From Aquabacter cavernae (lineage in GTDB: Bacteria; Pseudomonadota; Alphaproteobacteria; Rhizobiales; Xanthobacteraceae): a stretch of DNA of 64,000 nt. The notes beneath the pieces were generated by a model, which saw only the letters and a program-made list of their open reading frames with translations, ran no database searches and had not been told where the DNA came from. The stretch covers positions 62,001-126,000 of the forward strand of contig NZ_RWKV01000016.1 in NCBI RefSeq assembly GCF_003993795.1. Direction: 5' to 3'. Below, piece by piece: positions 7,147 to 15,408 of this stretch. Every line of letters begins with the position of its first letter. Position 1 is the first letter of the stretch. The translations under genes were made by a program, and so were the position numbers.

Positions 7147-8058
7147 ATGACACCCGATAACGTGATCGACCTCGGCCCCGCGCCTCTCATGGACGGGTTC
7201 CGCCTGCTGGACGTGGCGGCGAACGGCCTCACCTTCCGCGCCGCCGTCGCGGGTGAGGGACCGCCCCTCCTCCTGCTCCACGGCCATCCCCAGACCCACG
7301 TCACCTGGCGCAAGATCGCGCCCGCACTCGCCCGTGACTTCACCGTGGTGGCGGCGGACCTGCGCGGCTATGGCGACAGCGCCAAGCCCGCGGGCGGGCC
7401 GGACCACATCGCCTATTCCAAGCGCGAGATGGCCAAGGACCAGGTGGCGCTCATGGCGCGGCTCGGCCATCCCCGCTTCGCCCTGGTGGGCCATGACCGG
7501 GGCGCGCGCGTCGCCCACCGCATGGCGCTCGATCACGCCCCGGCCGTCACGCGGCTCTGCGTCATGGATATCGCGCCCACCGCCACCATGTATGCGCGCA
7601 CCGACAAGGCCTTCGCCACGCGCTATTTCTGGTGGTTCTTCCTCATCCAGCCCCATCCCTTGCCGGAGCAGCTGATCGGTGCGGACCCGGACTATTTCCT
7701 GCGCCACCATCTCAACGGCCAGTCCAAGACGCCCGGCGCCACCGAGCCGGAAGCCTATGGGGAATATCTGCGCTGCTATCTGGACCCGGCCACCCGCCAC
7801 GCCATCTGCGAGGATTACCGGGCCGCCGCCGGCATCGACCTCGTCCACGACGCGGCGGACGCGCAGGCCCGCATCACCGCTCCCCTGCTCGCGCTCTGGG
7901 GCGCGCGGGGGGTGGTGGGCGAGCTTTATGACGTGCTGGACACTTGGCGGGAGAAGGCGACGGATGTCTCCGGCCACGCCCTCGATTGCGGCCACCTGCT
8001 TCAGGAGGAGCGGCCGCAGGAGACGCTGGCCGCGCTGCAGGCGTTCCTGCGCGCCTGA
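7147..8058 (+). CDS. Alpha/beta hydrolase of the epoxide hydrolase / haloacetate dehalogenase group
   Basis: 303 residues. HGHP (45-48) is the oxyanion-hole motif, GHDRGAR (115-121) places Asp117 as nucleophile with Arg118 and Arg121 as in fluoroacetate dehalogenases, and CGHLLQEE near the C-terminus supplies the catalytic His. Such enzymes attack epoxides or C-halogen bonds through an Asp-ester. However, the His-Trp pair that binds the halide in known fluoroacetate dehalogenases appears here as FWWFF (161-165), Trp replacing His, so defluorination is doubtful. The start at 7147 follows ACGGGAGGACGGG. An in-frame ATG at 6901 would add 82 residues of repeat-encoded sequence and is rejected. 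Substrate unknown. Confidence 0.85.
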   Translation: MTPDNVIDLGPAPLMDGFRLLDVAANGLTFRAAVAGEGPPLLLLHGHPQTHVTWRKIAPALARDFTVVAADLRGYGDSAKPAGGPDHIAYSKREMAKDQVALMARLGHPRFALVGHDRGARVAHRMALDHAPAVTRLCVMDIAPTATMYARTDKAFATRYFWWFFLIQPHPLPEQLIGADPDYFLRHHLNGQSKTPGATEPEAYGEYLRCYLDPATRHAICEDYRAAAGIDLVHDAADAQARITAPLLALWGARGVVGELYDVLDTWREKATDVSGHALDCGHLLQEERPQETLAALQAFLRA

Positions 8059-8183
8059 CGGCGGTTCGCGTCAAGTCGCTTGATCCCGGAGCCTTGCCCG
8101 GCTTCAATGGCGCCCGGTCGCTTGGATACGTTTGCCCTCGCCCACGGGAACGGGCATGTCCGCGCGGCATCAGGACCGCGCCG

Positions 8184-9155
8184 ATGGGACACCCCGGCCG
8201 CGCGGAGCGAAACCCGCGCGGCGCCGGTCGAAGGCCGGAGCCGTTGGCACGAGACTTCCCCTTGCCCGATTTGCCCGCCGTCTCGGTCTGCATCCCCGCA
8301 TCGCCCGATGCCGATGGACTCCTGGAGGATTTGGAGCTTGCGCTCGATTCCCTCGTGGTCCAGCGCTTCCTGGACTATGAGGTGGTGGTCACCGACGATT
8401 CGCGGGACGATGCGGTCGAGGCCCTGATCCGCACCTACGATTTCGGCGGCCGGATGCGCTATTTCCGCAATCCGCAGCCCCTCCAGGTGCCGCTGAACTG
8501 GGACGAGGCGGCCCGGCTCTCCCGCGCCCCGCTCATCAAGATGCTGCTGCCGCAGGATCGATTCGCCCATGCCGACGCGCTGGGGCGGTTTGTGCAGCTG
8601 ATGGCGGACACGCCCGATGCCCTGCTGGGCGTTGCCGGCGCGACCCATGAGGAGACGGGCGAGGCTCTCGTTCCCACGCCGGAGACGGTGGCCGCCTTGC
8701 GGCGCCAGCCGGAGCGGCTGTTGCGGGAGAACCCGCTCGGTCCTCCCAGCACCACCATCCACCGCCGCACCCCGCCGCTGGACTATGACCTGCGCCTGCG
8801 CCTGAAGGCGGACGTGGACTTCTACATGCGGGCCCTGCGCCTCAATCCGCGCCTCGCCGCATTGGAGGAGCCACTGGTGCTGCTCGGCCCGCCCGCCGCG
8901 CCGCAGGAGACTGCGGGCGAAGTGCGCGAGGCTGTGCTGATGCTGGAAAAGGCCCTGGGCCAGGTGCGCGATGACCGCGACACCGCCAAGTTCCTTTGGG
9001 GGCTGATGAAGACGCACAAGGTGCGCAATGCGCGCCAGCTCGCGCGCATGGCCGATCCGCCCCCCTCGGTGCTGGCCTATGTCCAGCACCTGTTCGCCCA
9101 TCCCCCCCGCGAGCCCCGTCGCGGGCTCTTCGCCTTCCTCGGCCGCCGCACGTAA
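8184..9155 (+). CDS. GT2-like glycosyltransferase domain protein, start uncertain
   Basis: About 323 residues if the ATG at 8184 (AGGA nine bases upstream) is used; TTG at 8244 or 8262 is possible. The recognisable domain starts at AVSVCIPAS, followed by EVVVTDDSRDD, RMRYFRNP, LNWDEAARLSRAPLIKMLLPQD and DALGRFV. These segments follow the order of family 2 glycosyltransferases. The usual metal-binding DxD/QDD is reduced to PQDR, so catalysis is uncertain. The C-terminal 90 residues are helical and Arg-rich. It stands alone, 24 bp before the convergent end of tartrate dehydrogenase, about 2.3 kb from the exopolysaccharide locus. Donor and acceptor unknown. Confidence 0.65.
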   Translation: MGHPGRAERNPRGAGRRPEPLARDFPLPDLPAVSVCIPASPDADGLLEDLELALDSLVVQRFLDYEVVVTDDSRDDAVEALIRTYDFGGRMRYFRNPQPLQVPLNWDEAARLSRAPLIKMLLPQDRFAHADALGRFVQLMADTPDALLGVAGATHEETGEALVPTPETVAALRRQPERLLRENPLGPPSTTIHRRTPPLDYDLRLRLKADVDFYMRALRLNPRLAALEEPLVLLGPPAAPQETAGEVREAVLMLEKALGQVRDDRDTAKFLWGLMKTHKVRNARQLARMADPPPSVLAYVQHLFAHPPREPRRGLFAFLGRRT

Positions 9156-9179
9156 CGGCGACCGAGGACCTGCGTTTCC

Positions 9180-10244
9180 TCAGCCCGCCACGGCGGCGGC
9201 GATGGCGGCGCCGCATTGCGCGGTGGTCGCCGTGCCGCCCAGATCCCGGGTGCGGGTGGCGGGATCAGCAAGGGCCGTCTCGATGGCGGCGATCACCGCA
9301 TCGGCGGCGTCCTTCTGGCCCAGATGCTCCAGCATCATGGCCCCTGACCAAATCTGGCCGATGGGATTGGCGATGCCCTGTCCCGCAATGTCCGGCGCCG
9401 AGCCGTGCACCGGCTCGAACATGGAGGGGAAGTCCCGCTCGGGGTTGATGTTTGCCCCCGGCGCGATGCCGAGCGAACCGGCCACCGCCGGGCCGAGATC
9501 GGACAGGATGTCGCCGAACAGGTTGGACGCCACCACCACGTCGAACCGATCCGGGTTCATGACGAAATGCGCCGCCAGGATATCGATATGGTACTGGTCG
9601 GTCCGCACGTCCGGATAGGCCTGCTTCACGGCGGCGAAGCGCTCGTCCCAGAAGGGCATGGTGTGGACGATGCCGTTGGACTTGGTGGCCGATGTCACAT
9701 GCTTATTCGCGCGGGTGCGGGCCAGCTCGAAGGCATAGCGCATGATGGCGTCGGTGCCCTTGCGGGTGAAGACCGCCTGCTGGGAGGCGAATTCCTCGGG
9801 CGTGTCGCGATACATGCGCCCGCCGATCTCGGAATATTCGCCCTCGTTATTCTCGCGCACCACGAAGAAATCGATATCCTCAGCCGTGCGCCCCGCCAGC
9901 GGGCTGGTCATGCCCTTGAGCAGACGCACGGGGCGCAGGGCCACATACTGGCGGAAGTTGCGGCGGATGGGGATGAGCAGGCCCCAGAGCGAGACATGGT
10001 CGGGAACGCCGGGAAAGCCCACCGCGCCCAGATAGATGGCGTCATGGCCCTTGATGCGGTCGAGCCCGTCCTTGGGCATCATCTCGCCGTGCTTCTGGAA
10101 ATAAGCACAGCTCCAGTCGAAATGATCCCACTGGAAGGAGAGACCGAAGCGCTTGCCGGCGGCTTCCAGCACGCGGATGCCCTCGGGCACCACTTCGTTG
10201 CCGATGCCGTCACCGGGAATGGTGGCGATGCGATACTGGGCCAT
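9180..10244 (-). CDS. ttuC: Tartrate dehydrogenase/decarboxylase family (isopropylmalate dehydrogenase-like)
   Basis: 354 residues starting MAQYRIATIPGDGIGNEVVPEG, with AAGGAGG ideally placed before the ATG at 10244. It has the beta-decarboxylating dehydrogenase core: RENNEGEYSEIGG, the metal/NAD region NLFGDILSDLGPAVAGSLG and the C-terminal FEPVHGSAPDIAGQGIANP. The SEIGGRMYRDTPEEFASQQAVFTRKG segment and overall length fit tartrate/D-malate dehydrogenases rather than LeuB. These oxidise tartrate or D-malate with NAD and a divalent metal in the cytosol. It is divergent from a LysR regulator (95-bp gap), which probably controls it. Exact substrate among tartrate, D-malate and related hydroxy acids is unresolved. 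Confidence 0.85.
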   Translation of the reverse strand: MAQYRIATIPGDGIGNEVVPEGIRVLEAAGKRFGLSFQWDHFDWSCAYFQKHGEMMPKDGLDRIKGHDAIYLGAVGFPGVPDHVSLWGLLIPIRRNFRQYVALRPVRLLKGMTSPLAGRTAEDIDFFVVRENNEGEYSEIGGRMYRDTPEEFASQQAVFTRKGTDAIMRYAFELARTRANKHVTSATKSNGIVHTMPFWDERFAAVKQAYPDVRTDQYHIDILAAHFVMNPDRFDVVVASNLFGDILSDLGPAVAGSLGIAPGANINPERDFPSMFEPVHGSAPDIAGQGIANPIGQIWSGAMMLEHLGQKDAADAVIAAIETALADPATRTRDLGGTATTAQCGAAIAAAVAG

Positions 10245-10263
10245 GGACGTGCCTCCTTCTTGT

Positions 10264-10273
10264 TTCGCGCGAA
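10264..10273. promoter_or_regulatory. Short palindrome in the tartrate dehydrogenase/LysR divergent region
   Basis: TTCGC-GCGAA is a perfect 10-bp palindrome in the 95-bp shared upstream region and is a candidate core of the LysR-type operator. The evidence is only position and symmetry. Confidence 0.3.
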
Positions 10274-10339
10274 CCCTATCGCGGAGGGCGGGAAATGCCC
10301 TATGCCGATTGCACCTTGTTCCATATCGGGAGCGCATGG

Positions 10340-11239
10340 ATGGAGGCGGCCTGGCTTGAGGACTTCCTCGCCCTTGCGGAGTGCATGAACTTTTCCCGCG
10401 CGGCGGAGCGGCGGAACATCACGCAGCCCGCCTTCAGCCGCCGCATCCGCGCGCTGGAGGCGTGGGTGGGCGCCCCGCTCATCGACCGCGACACCCATCG
10501 CCTCGCTTTGACCCCCGCCGGAACCGCCTTCCTGCCCGCCGCCGAGCAGGTGCTGCACCTTCTCCAGCGCGGGCGCACGGCGGCGCGCGAGACGGCGCAG
10601 GCGGGCGCGGGTGAACTCACCTTCCTCGCCACCCACGCTCTCTCCCTCACCTTCTTTCCCCAATGGCTGCGGAGCCTCGAAGGCGCGGTGGGCGACAGCG
10701 CGGTGCGGCTCATGGCCGACAATATGGTGGCCTGCGAGCGCCTGATGCTGGAGGGCCGCGCCCAGTTCCTCCTGTGCCACCACCATCCCGCCGCCCATCT
10801 GCGCCTGGAAGCGCCCGCCTTCCGCTCCGTGCGTCTGGGCGGGGACATGCTGGTGCCGGTCTGCGGGCGGGATGGGGACGGCGCACCGCTCCATTGCCTG
10901 CCGGGCACGGCGCAGGTGCCCCTGCCTTATCTCGCCTTCAGCACGGAATCCGGCATGGGTCGCATCGTCGAGGCGGCGCGGGCGGCGGGTGGACCTGCGG
11001 CGGCGCTGCGGCCGGTCTTCACCTCGCATTTGTCCACCGCGCTCGCCGCGCAGGCGGCGGCCGGGCGCGGCATCGCCTTCGCGCCGCTGAGCCTCGTGGC
11101 CGATGACCTCGAACCCGGCGGCCGCCTCGCGCGGGCGGGCGACACCGCCTGGGACATTCCCATGGATATCCTGCTGGTCCGCCCCCGCGCCCGCATGATC
11201 CCGGCGGCGGAAGCTTTTTGGGAGATGGCGGCGGGCTAG
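10340..11239 (+). CDS. LysR-family transcriptional regulator
   Basis: 299 residues. Residues 1-62 form the winged helix-turn-helix: WLEDFLALAECMNFSRAAERRNITQPAFSRRIRALE, then LIDRDTHRLALTPAG. The remainder is the two-lobed effector domain. The start at 10340 follows GGGAG with a seven-base spacer; a longer upstream frame lacks an RBS. It is transcribed away from the tartrate dehydrogenase gene, the usual arrangement for a LysR activator and its target. The inducer could be tartrate or a related hydroxy acid (inference). Confidence 0.9.
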   Translation: MEAAWLEDFLALAECMNFSRAAERRNITQPAFSRRIRALEAWVGAPLIDRDTHRLALTPAGTAFLPAAEQVLHLLQRGRTAARETAQAGAGELTFLATHALSLTFFPQWLRSLEGAVGDSAVRLMADNMVACERLMLEGRAQFLLCHHHPAAHLRLEAPAFRSVRLGGDMLVPVCGRDGDGAPLHCLPGTAQVPLPYLAFSTESGMGRIVEAARAAGGPAAALRPVFTSHLSTALAAQAAAGRGIAFAPLSLVADDLEPGGRLARAGDTAWDIPMDILLVRPRARMIPAAEAFWEMAAG

Positions 11240-11286
11240 GTGGGATCGACCTTCAAGCGGTCTGGACGGCTTCTCTACGAAGCGTC

Positions 11287-11380
11287 GTCATGGCCGGGCT
11301 TGTCCCGGCCATCCACGCGGTTCCGCTAGGTGCGCGCTCGACGCAGAGGCGTGGATGCCCGGGACAAGCCCAGGCATGAC
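11287..11380. repeat. Two-hairpin dispersed repeat, copy A (convergent LysR/pap junction)
   Basis: The first hairpin has stem ATGGCCGGG / CCCGGCCAT around CTTGT; the second is ATGCCCGGG / CCCAGGCAT around ACAAG. Outer sequences GTCATG...ATCCACGC and GCGTGGAT...CATGAC are also mutually inverted. The element fills the space between two converging genes and may act as a bidirectional terminator. Related copies lie at 38539-38644 and 52338-52445. Confidence 0.85.
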
Positions 11381-11484
11381 GGCCCCTAGGTCAGGCTCGA
11401 ATTTCCCCAAAAGGTCAATCCGAACTGAAGAGTGCTGCACCACGCAGGCTGCATCAACGTTCGTGGATCAAACTCGCGCGCCGG

Positions 11485-12969
11485 TCAGCCCAGCGCCTTC
11501 TCCAGCCGGTCGGCGATGGTGGTGAGAACCTTCACGCGGCACCAGTGCTTGTCCTGCGCCTCCACAAGGGTCCAGGGGGCGTAATAAGTGCTGGTGCGGT
11601 CCACCATGTCGGTGACGGCCGCATCATAGAGCGGCCATTTCTCGCGGTTGCGCCAGTCCTCCGGCGTCAGCTTGAAGCGCTTATAGGCGATGCGCTCGCG
11701 TTCCTCGAAGCGGCGTGCCTGCTCCTCGGGGGTGATGGCCAGCCAGAACTTCACCACCACATAGCCGGACTGGCTGAGCTGGTGCTCGAAATCATTGATC
11801 TCGCCATAAGCGCGCTCCCAGTCCGCCTCCGGCGTGAACTGTTCCACCCGCTCCACCAGCACGCGCCCGTACCAGGAGCGGTCGAACACCGCCACGTCCC
11901 CATGGCGGGGCACCGAGCGCCAGAAGCGCCACAGATAGGGCCGCGCGCGCTCCTCATCGCTGGGCGCGCTGATGGGATGGACGCGGAAATGGCGCGGATC
12001 CAGCGCCTGGCGCAGGCGCATGATGGTGCTGCTCTTGCCCGCCGCGTCGCTCCCCTCGAACACGCAGATGAGCCCGCTCTTGCGGAATGCCTTGCGCTCG
12101 GTGAGGTCCGTGATGCGCTCCTGCTGCGCCTCCAGCTGCTCGCGATATTCCTTGTCGGCCAGGGTCTGGCTGTAATCGAGGTTCGCCAGCAGGGAGACCT
12201 TGGGCAGGCTTTCCGGCTGGAAGGCCGGCACGGCGGCGGCCGGCGCGGGCTGCTCCGGGGCCGACGCCTTGCGCAGCATATCCATGAGCGCCTCGCCCAC
12301 CATGGCGTCGCGGTAGCGCGGGTCTTCGGAGGGCACCACCACCCAGGGCGCCTCCACGGTGGAGGTGACCCGGAATGCCTCGGTCGCCGCCTCCTCCAGA
12401 TGCCGGCGCTGCTTGCGCCCCTTCACCTCGGCCCATTCGCGCACCACGGGCCGGTCGGGATCGCGGTCACTCATGGCCTCGAAGCGGCCTTCCGCCTTCT
12501 CCGGCTCCAGATAGAGCCAGAGCTTCAGCAGGAGCACGCCCTCCTGCCAAAGCATGTGCTCGAAGCGGTTGGTTTCCGCGAGCCGCTCACTGAACCGCGC
12601 CCGACTCTCATCGCCCCTCACATGGGCCGAGAGGATGTCGTGATACCAGGAGCCGAGCACGATGCCGATCTGTCCCGCGCCCGGCATGTCCCGCCAATAG
12701 CGCCACATGCGCGGGCGGGCGCGCTCCTCGTCGGTGGGCGCCTCATAGGTGAGGGTGACGAGCTTGCGCGCATCCAGCCAGCCATAGAGCTGGTTCAGCA
12801 CCGCCCCTTTTCCGGCTCCGTCCGCGCCGTTGAGCAGCACGAGAATGCTGCGTTTCTTTGCGGCGATCATCTCCGCCTGAATGTCGAGCAGGTCTTCCCG
12901 GAGCTTGGGTTCCATGGCCTTGAAGGCGGCCTTGTCGAGACGGCGCTCGATCTTCATGGATTCGAACAT
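11485..12969 (-). CDS. pap: Polyphosphate:AMP phosphotransferase (two-domain PPK2)
   Basis: 494 residues from the ATG at 12969 (GAGGA upstream), with two PPK2 domains in tandem. The C-terminal domain is intact: Walker A GSDAAGKSS (about 305), FDRSWYGR Walker B/catalytic segment (about 363) and an Arg-rich lid (RRFEERERIAYKRFKLT). The N-terminal domain keeps NGADGAGKG but reads VLGSWYHD where the catalytic Asp-Arg should be, as is normal for class II PPK2 proteins, in which only the second domain is active. It phosphorylates AMP to ADP using polyphosphate in the cytosol. It lies 88 bp downstream of the exopolysaccharide gene set on the same strand, so read-through is possible. Confidence 0.92.
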   Translation of the reverse strand: MFESMKIERRLDKAAFKAMEPKLREDLLDIQAEMIAAKKRSILVLLNGADGAGKGAVLNQLYGWLDARKLVTLTYEAPTDEERARPRMWRYWRDMPGAGQIGIVLGSWYHDILSAHVRGDESRARFSERLAETNRFEHMLWQEGVLLLKLWLYLEPEKAEGRFEAMSDRDPDRPVVREWAEVKGRKQRRHLEEAATEAFRVTSTVEAPWVVVPSEDPRYRDAMVGEALMDMLRKASAPEQPAPAAAVPAFQPESLPKVSLLANLDYSQTLADKEYREQLEAQQERITDLTERKAFRKSGLICVFEGSDAAGKSSTIMRLRQALDPRHFRVHPISAPSDEERARPYLWRFWRSVPRHGDVAVFDRSWYGRVLVERVEQFTPEADWERAYGEINDFEHQLSQSGYVVVKFWLAITPEEQARRFEERERIAYKRFKLTPEDWRNREKWPLYDAAVTDMVDRTSTYYAPWTLVEAQDKHWCRVKVLTTIADRLEKALG

Positions 12970-13057
12970 GATGGTCCTCGGTCGCGGCGGATGCGACCAA
13001 TCTGGCGGACCAAGCATGGTCTTTCAATGACTTGACCCGGCAAACCCGCCACGGACC

Positions 13058-14773
13058 TCACTTCACCTCAGGCGGTGCCGTCTCCGACGTCTCATCGGGC
13101 ACAACGGGCTTCACCTGGAGGCCTGAGAATGACACCTCGCCCGACGCATATTCCTCCGAGGCGGAGCGGGCATCGTGGACGAGACGGACCACCTGCACGC
13201 TGCAGCCGGGCGCTTCCGGCAACGTGATATCGAAGCTGAAATCCTGCCAGCCGCGCGGCGACCCGAAGAGCTGGGAGCTTTCGCCCGCCAGCGTGTTGGA
13301 GGGGAAGCAGCGCACCTGCCATTTCATGCCGCGCTTGGCACTCATGTTCCCGGCCTGCCGCCCGGAAAAGACATAGCTGCCGGGCCGCAGGGCGGCCACC
13401 TGGAGCACGCCGCCGAACCGCACCCGCCCCACCCCGAACTGGATGCGCAGCGCACGCTCATGCTGCTGGCCCGGAATGCGCACGAAGCGCGCGGTCACGT
13501 TCCGGCCGCGGCCGATCTGCCAGTCGAACGGCAGGCCGGAGGGGTCGGTGGCAAAATCCAGGTTCCGCACCGGCAGCAGGGCGGCCAATTCCGCGTCGCT
13601 CAGAAGCTGGAGCCAGGTGTTGAAGCTGCCGTCCGCATCCTTGGCCTTGAACAGGCGCGCCGTGAGATAGGGGCCGAGTTCCTTCGCCTCCGGCGGCGCC
13701 CCCGCCTCCTTCATGGCGATGAACAGCGCAACCGCGTTCTCATTGCTCACGAAATCGCCCAGCGTATTGAAGAAGGCCTTGCGCCAGGGCGGCGAGGTGG
13801 CCAACTCCGCCGCCAGCGCCGGGCGCCCCTCCGGATCGGAGGCGAGCGCGTAGAGATAGCTGAGGGCGAATTTGGACAAGGCCGGCATGGTGCGCAGGAG
13901 CGCATTGGCCTTGTCGAGCACGTCCGGATAATCGTGCCGCACATAGCTCTGGTTGAGCAGCCACAAGGCGGCCACCGGCTCGCGCCGGGAGCGCGCATAG
14001 GCGGCGCGCATGTCCCGCTCGGCGACCTCCGGGTCCCTCTCCATTTCCGCCTTCAGGCGCATGGCCTCCGCATCGAGCGGCGCACGCGCCAGGATGCGGT
14101 CGGCCAGTTCCGCGATGACGGCGCGGGTGGCATCGATCTGCTCCTGGGTGCCGAGCGGCGTGTCCCCCGCTTCCGAGGGCAGAGCCGGCACGCCATCCGC
14201 GTCTGCCGAAGTCTCAGTGGTTTGGGACGGATCGGTGGCGGGCGCCCCCGAGGCTCCAGGGTCGCTGGCTGACGGATCGGTCGCGGCCGGATCCGTCCCG
14301 TCAGCCGTGCGCGGGATCGCCGGTTCCTGCGCGCCGGGAACGCCGTCCGGTGGCGTGGACTGGGCCGCGATCAGCCGGTTCAGTTCAATGCGCGCCTGCA
14401 GCGCCTCCCCCTTCAGCACCACCGCATTGTTCGGCGCGAGGATCAAGGCAAGGCCGGGAGCGCGGCTCATCAAGGCGAGGGGCAGGGAGGTCGTGGCCAC
14501 GAACACCAGAAGCAGCAGGCCGAGGACGCCGAACCCGGCCGCCCGCCGGGGATGGGCGGCGAGGGTCGCCTTCAAATTCCCGAAGAGGCGGGCGAAATCC
14601 GGGCGCGGCACGCGCGCGGCCAAGTCCTGGATCGGCCGTGGCACACGCACATTCAGACCGAACCGGGAGCGGGAGCCGGAGCGGCGATGTTGCTGGCGAT
14701 GCCCCTGCCCCTTGCTCCTCTGGAAGAAGCGCTTCACGGGCGCCTCCGGAAGAGGCCGAGAATGCGATTCCAC
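13058..14773 (-). CDS. Membrane-anchored TPR-like protein of the exopolysaccharide operon
   Basis: 571 residues. An Arg-rich cytoplasmic start is followed by one strong membrane helix (GFGVLGLLLLVFVATTSLPLAL, about 78-102). A Thr/Pro/Asp/Ala-rich disordered linker (about 145-210) leads to a helical region with TPR-like spacing (LADRILARAPLDAEAMRLKAEM, ALWLLNQSYVRHDYPDVLDKANALL). The final 150 residues are predicted beta-rich (FDWQIGRGRNVTARFV...). The layout suggests a periplasmic scaffold or carbohydrate-contacting protein for polymer assembly. Its start overlaps the end of the J-domain gene by 40 bp and it is third in the kinase operon. No specific family recognised; function is inferred only from context. 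Confidence 0.75.
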   Translation of the reverse strand: MESHSRPLPEAPVKRFFQRSKGQGHRQQHRRSGSRSRFGLNVRVPRPIQDLAARVPRPDFARLFGNLKATLAAHPRRAAGFGVLGLLLLVFVATTSLPLALMSRAPGLALILAPNNAVVLKGEALQARIELNRLIAAQSTPPDGVPGAQEPAIPRTADGTDPAATDPSASDPGASGAPATDPSQTTETSADADGVPALPSEAGDTPLGTQEQIDATRAVIAELADRILARAPLDAEAMRLKAEMERDPEVAERDMRAAYARSRREPVAALWLLNQSYVRHDYPDVLDKANALLRTMPALSKFALSYLYALASDPEGRPALAAELATSPPWRKAFFNTLGDFVSNENAVALFIAMKEAGAPPEAKELGPYLTARLFKAKDADGSFNTWLQLLSDAELAALLPVRNLDFATDPSGLPFDWQIGRGRNVTARFVRIPGQQHERALRIQFGVGRVRFGGVLQVAALRPGSYVFSGRQAGNMSAKRGMKWQVRCFPSNTLAGESSQLFGSPRGWQDFSFDITLPEAPGCSVQVVRLVHDARSASEEYASGEVSFSGLQVKPVVPDETSETAPPEVK

Positions 14774-15405
14774 AGGCTTCTCGGCTGCATCCGGCGCGGG
14801 CGGACGGCGCCGAACGTGGCGGCGGAGAGGGTCGGCCAGCGCCGCATGGCGCCGGGCTGCGCCTTGCCGTTCGCTGCCTTGCCATTCGCTGCCTTGCCAT
14901 TCGCTGCCTTGGCGCCAGCGACGGGTGGCCCCCGGCGCGGCGCGGCTTCCGCCTGGCCCCGCATCCGCTCGCGCTCATAGGCGGCGCGACGCTCGTCGGA
15001 CTTCAGATTTTCCCAGGCGCGCGAGACGCGGGCGGTGAAGATCTCGCGATCCTGGTCCGCGCCCGAGCGCAGGGCATGCCGGTCGGGATGGAGCCAGCGC
15101 ATGAGCATCGCCATGTTGTGGCGCAGCTCCGCATGGCTGGACCCGGTGGTGCCGCCGAGCACACGATAGCTGTCGGAGCGGCGATCCAGCAGGATCTGCT
15201 CGATGAAGAAGGCCGCCGCCTCTTCCAGCACATCGTCGGTATAGCCGGTGCGCCCTCTTGCCTTCGCCACCTCGGCCTCTTCCCCCACCGCCACGGCGAG
15301 AAGAGAGGCGACCCCCGGCGGCAGCGCGCCGCGCCGCACCGACCGCACGGAGGCGGGGTCCTTCATCAGGGAAAGGGCGGCCGAAAGCGCGTCGCGTCCC
15401 GCCAT
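14734..15405 (-). CDS. J-domain (DnaJ-like) protein in the exopolysaccharide operon
   Basis: 223 residues. A helical N-terminal half is followed by a J-domain-like segment (about 80-150): YRVLGGTTGSSHAELRHNMAMLMRWLHPDRH with the essential HPD motif, then ARVSRAWENLKSDERRAAYER. J-domains stimulate the ATPase of DnaK, so this protein probably recruits DnaK to polymer-assembly proteins. After the domain come three tandem AANGK pentapeptides encoded by perfect 15-bp repeats (about 14870-14925), then a basic tail RNRILGLFRRRP. The start lies three bases after the kinase stop and the end overlaps the TPR-like gene, so the three are co-translated. Confidence 0.8.
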   Translation of the reverse strand: MAGRDALSAALSLMKDPASVRSVRRGALPPGVASLLAVAVGEEAEVAKARGRTGYTDDVLEEAAAFFIEQILLDRRSDSYRVLGGTTGSSHAELRHNMAMLMRWLHPDRHALRSGADQDREIFTARVSRAWENLKSDERRAAYERERMRGQAEAAPRRGPPVAGAKAANGKAANGKAANGKAQPGAMRRWPTLSAATFGAVRPRRMQPRSLWNRILGLFRRRP

Positions 15406-15408
15406 GGG

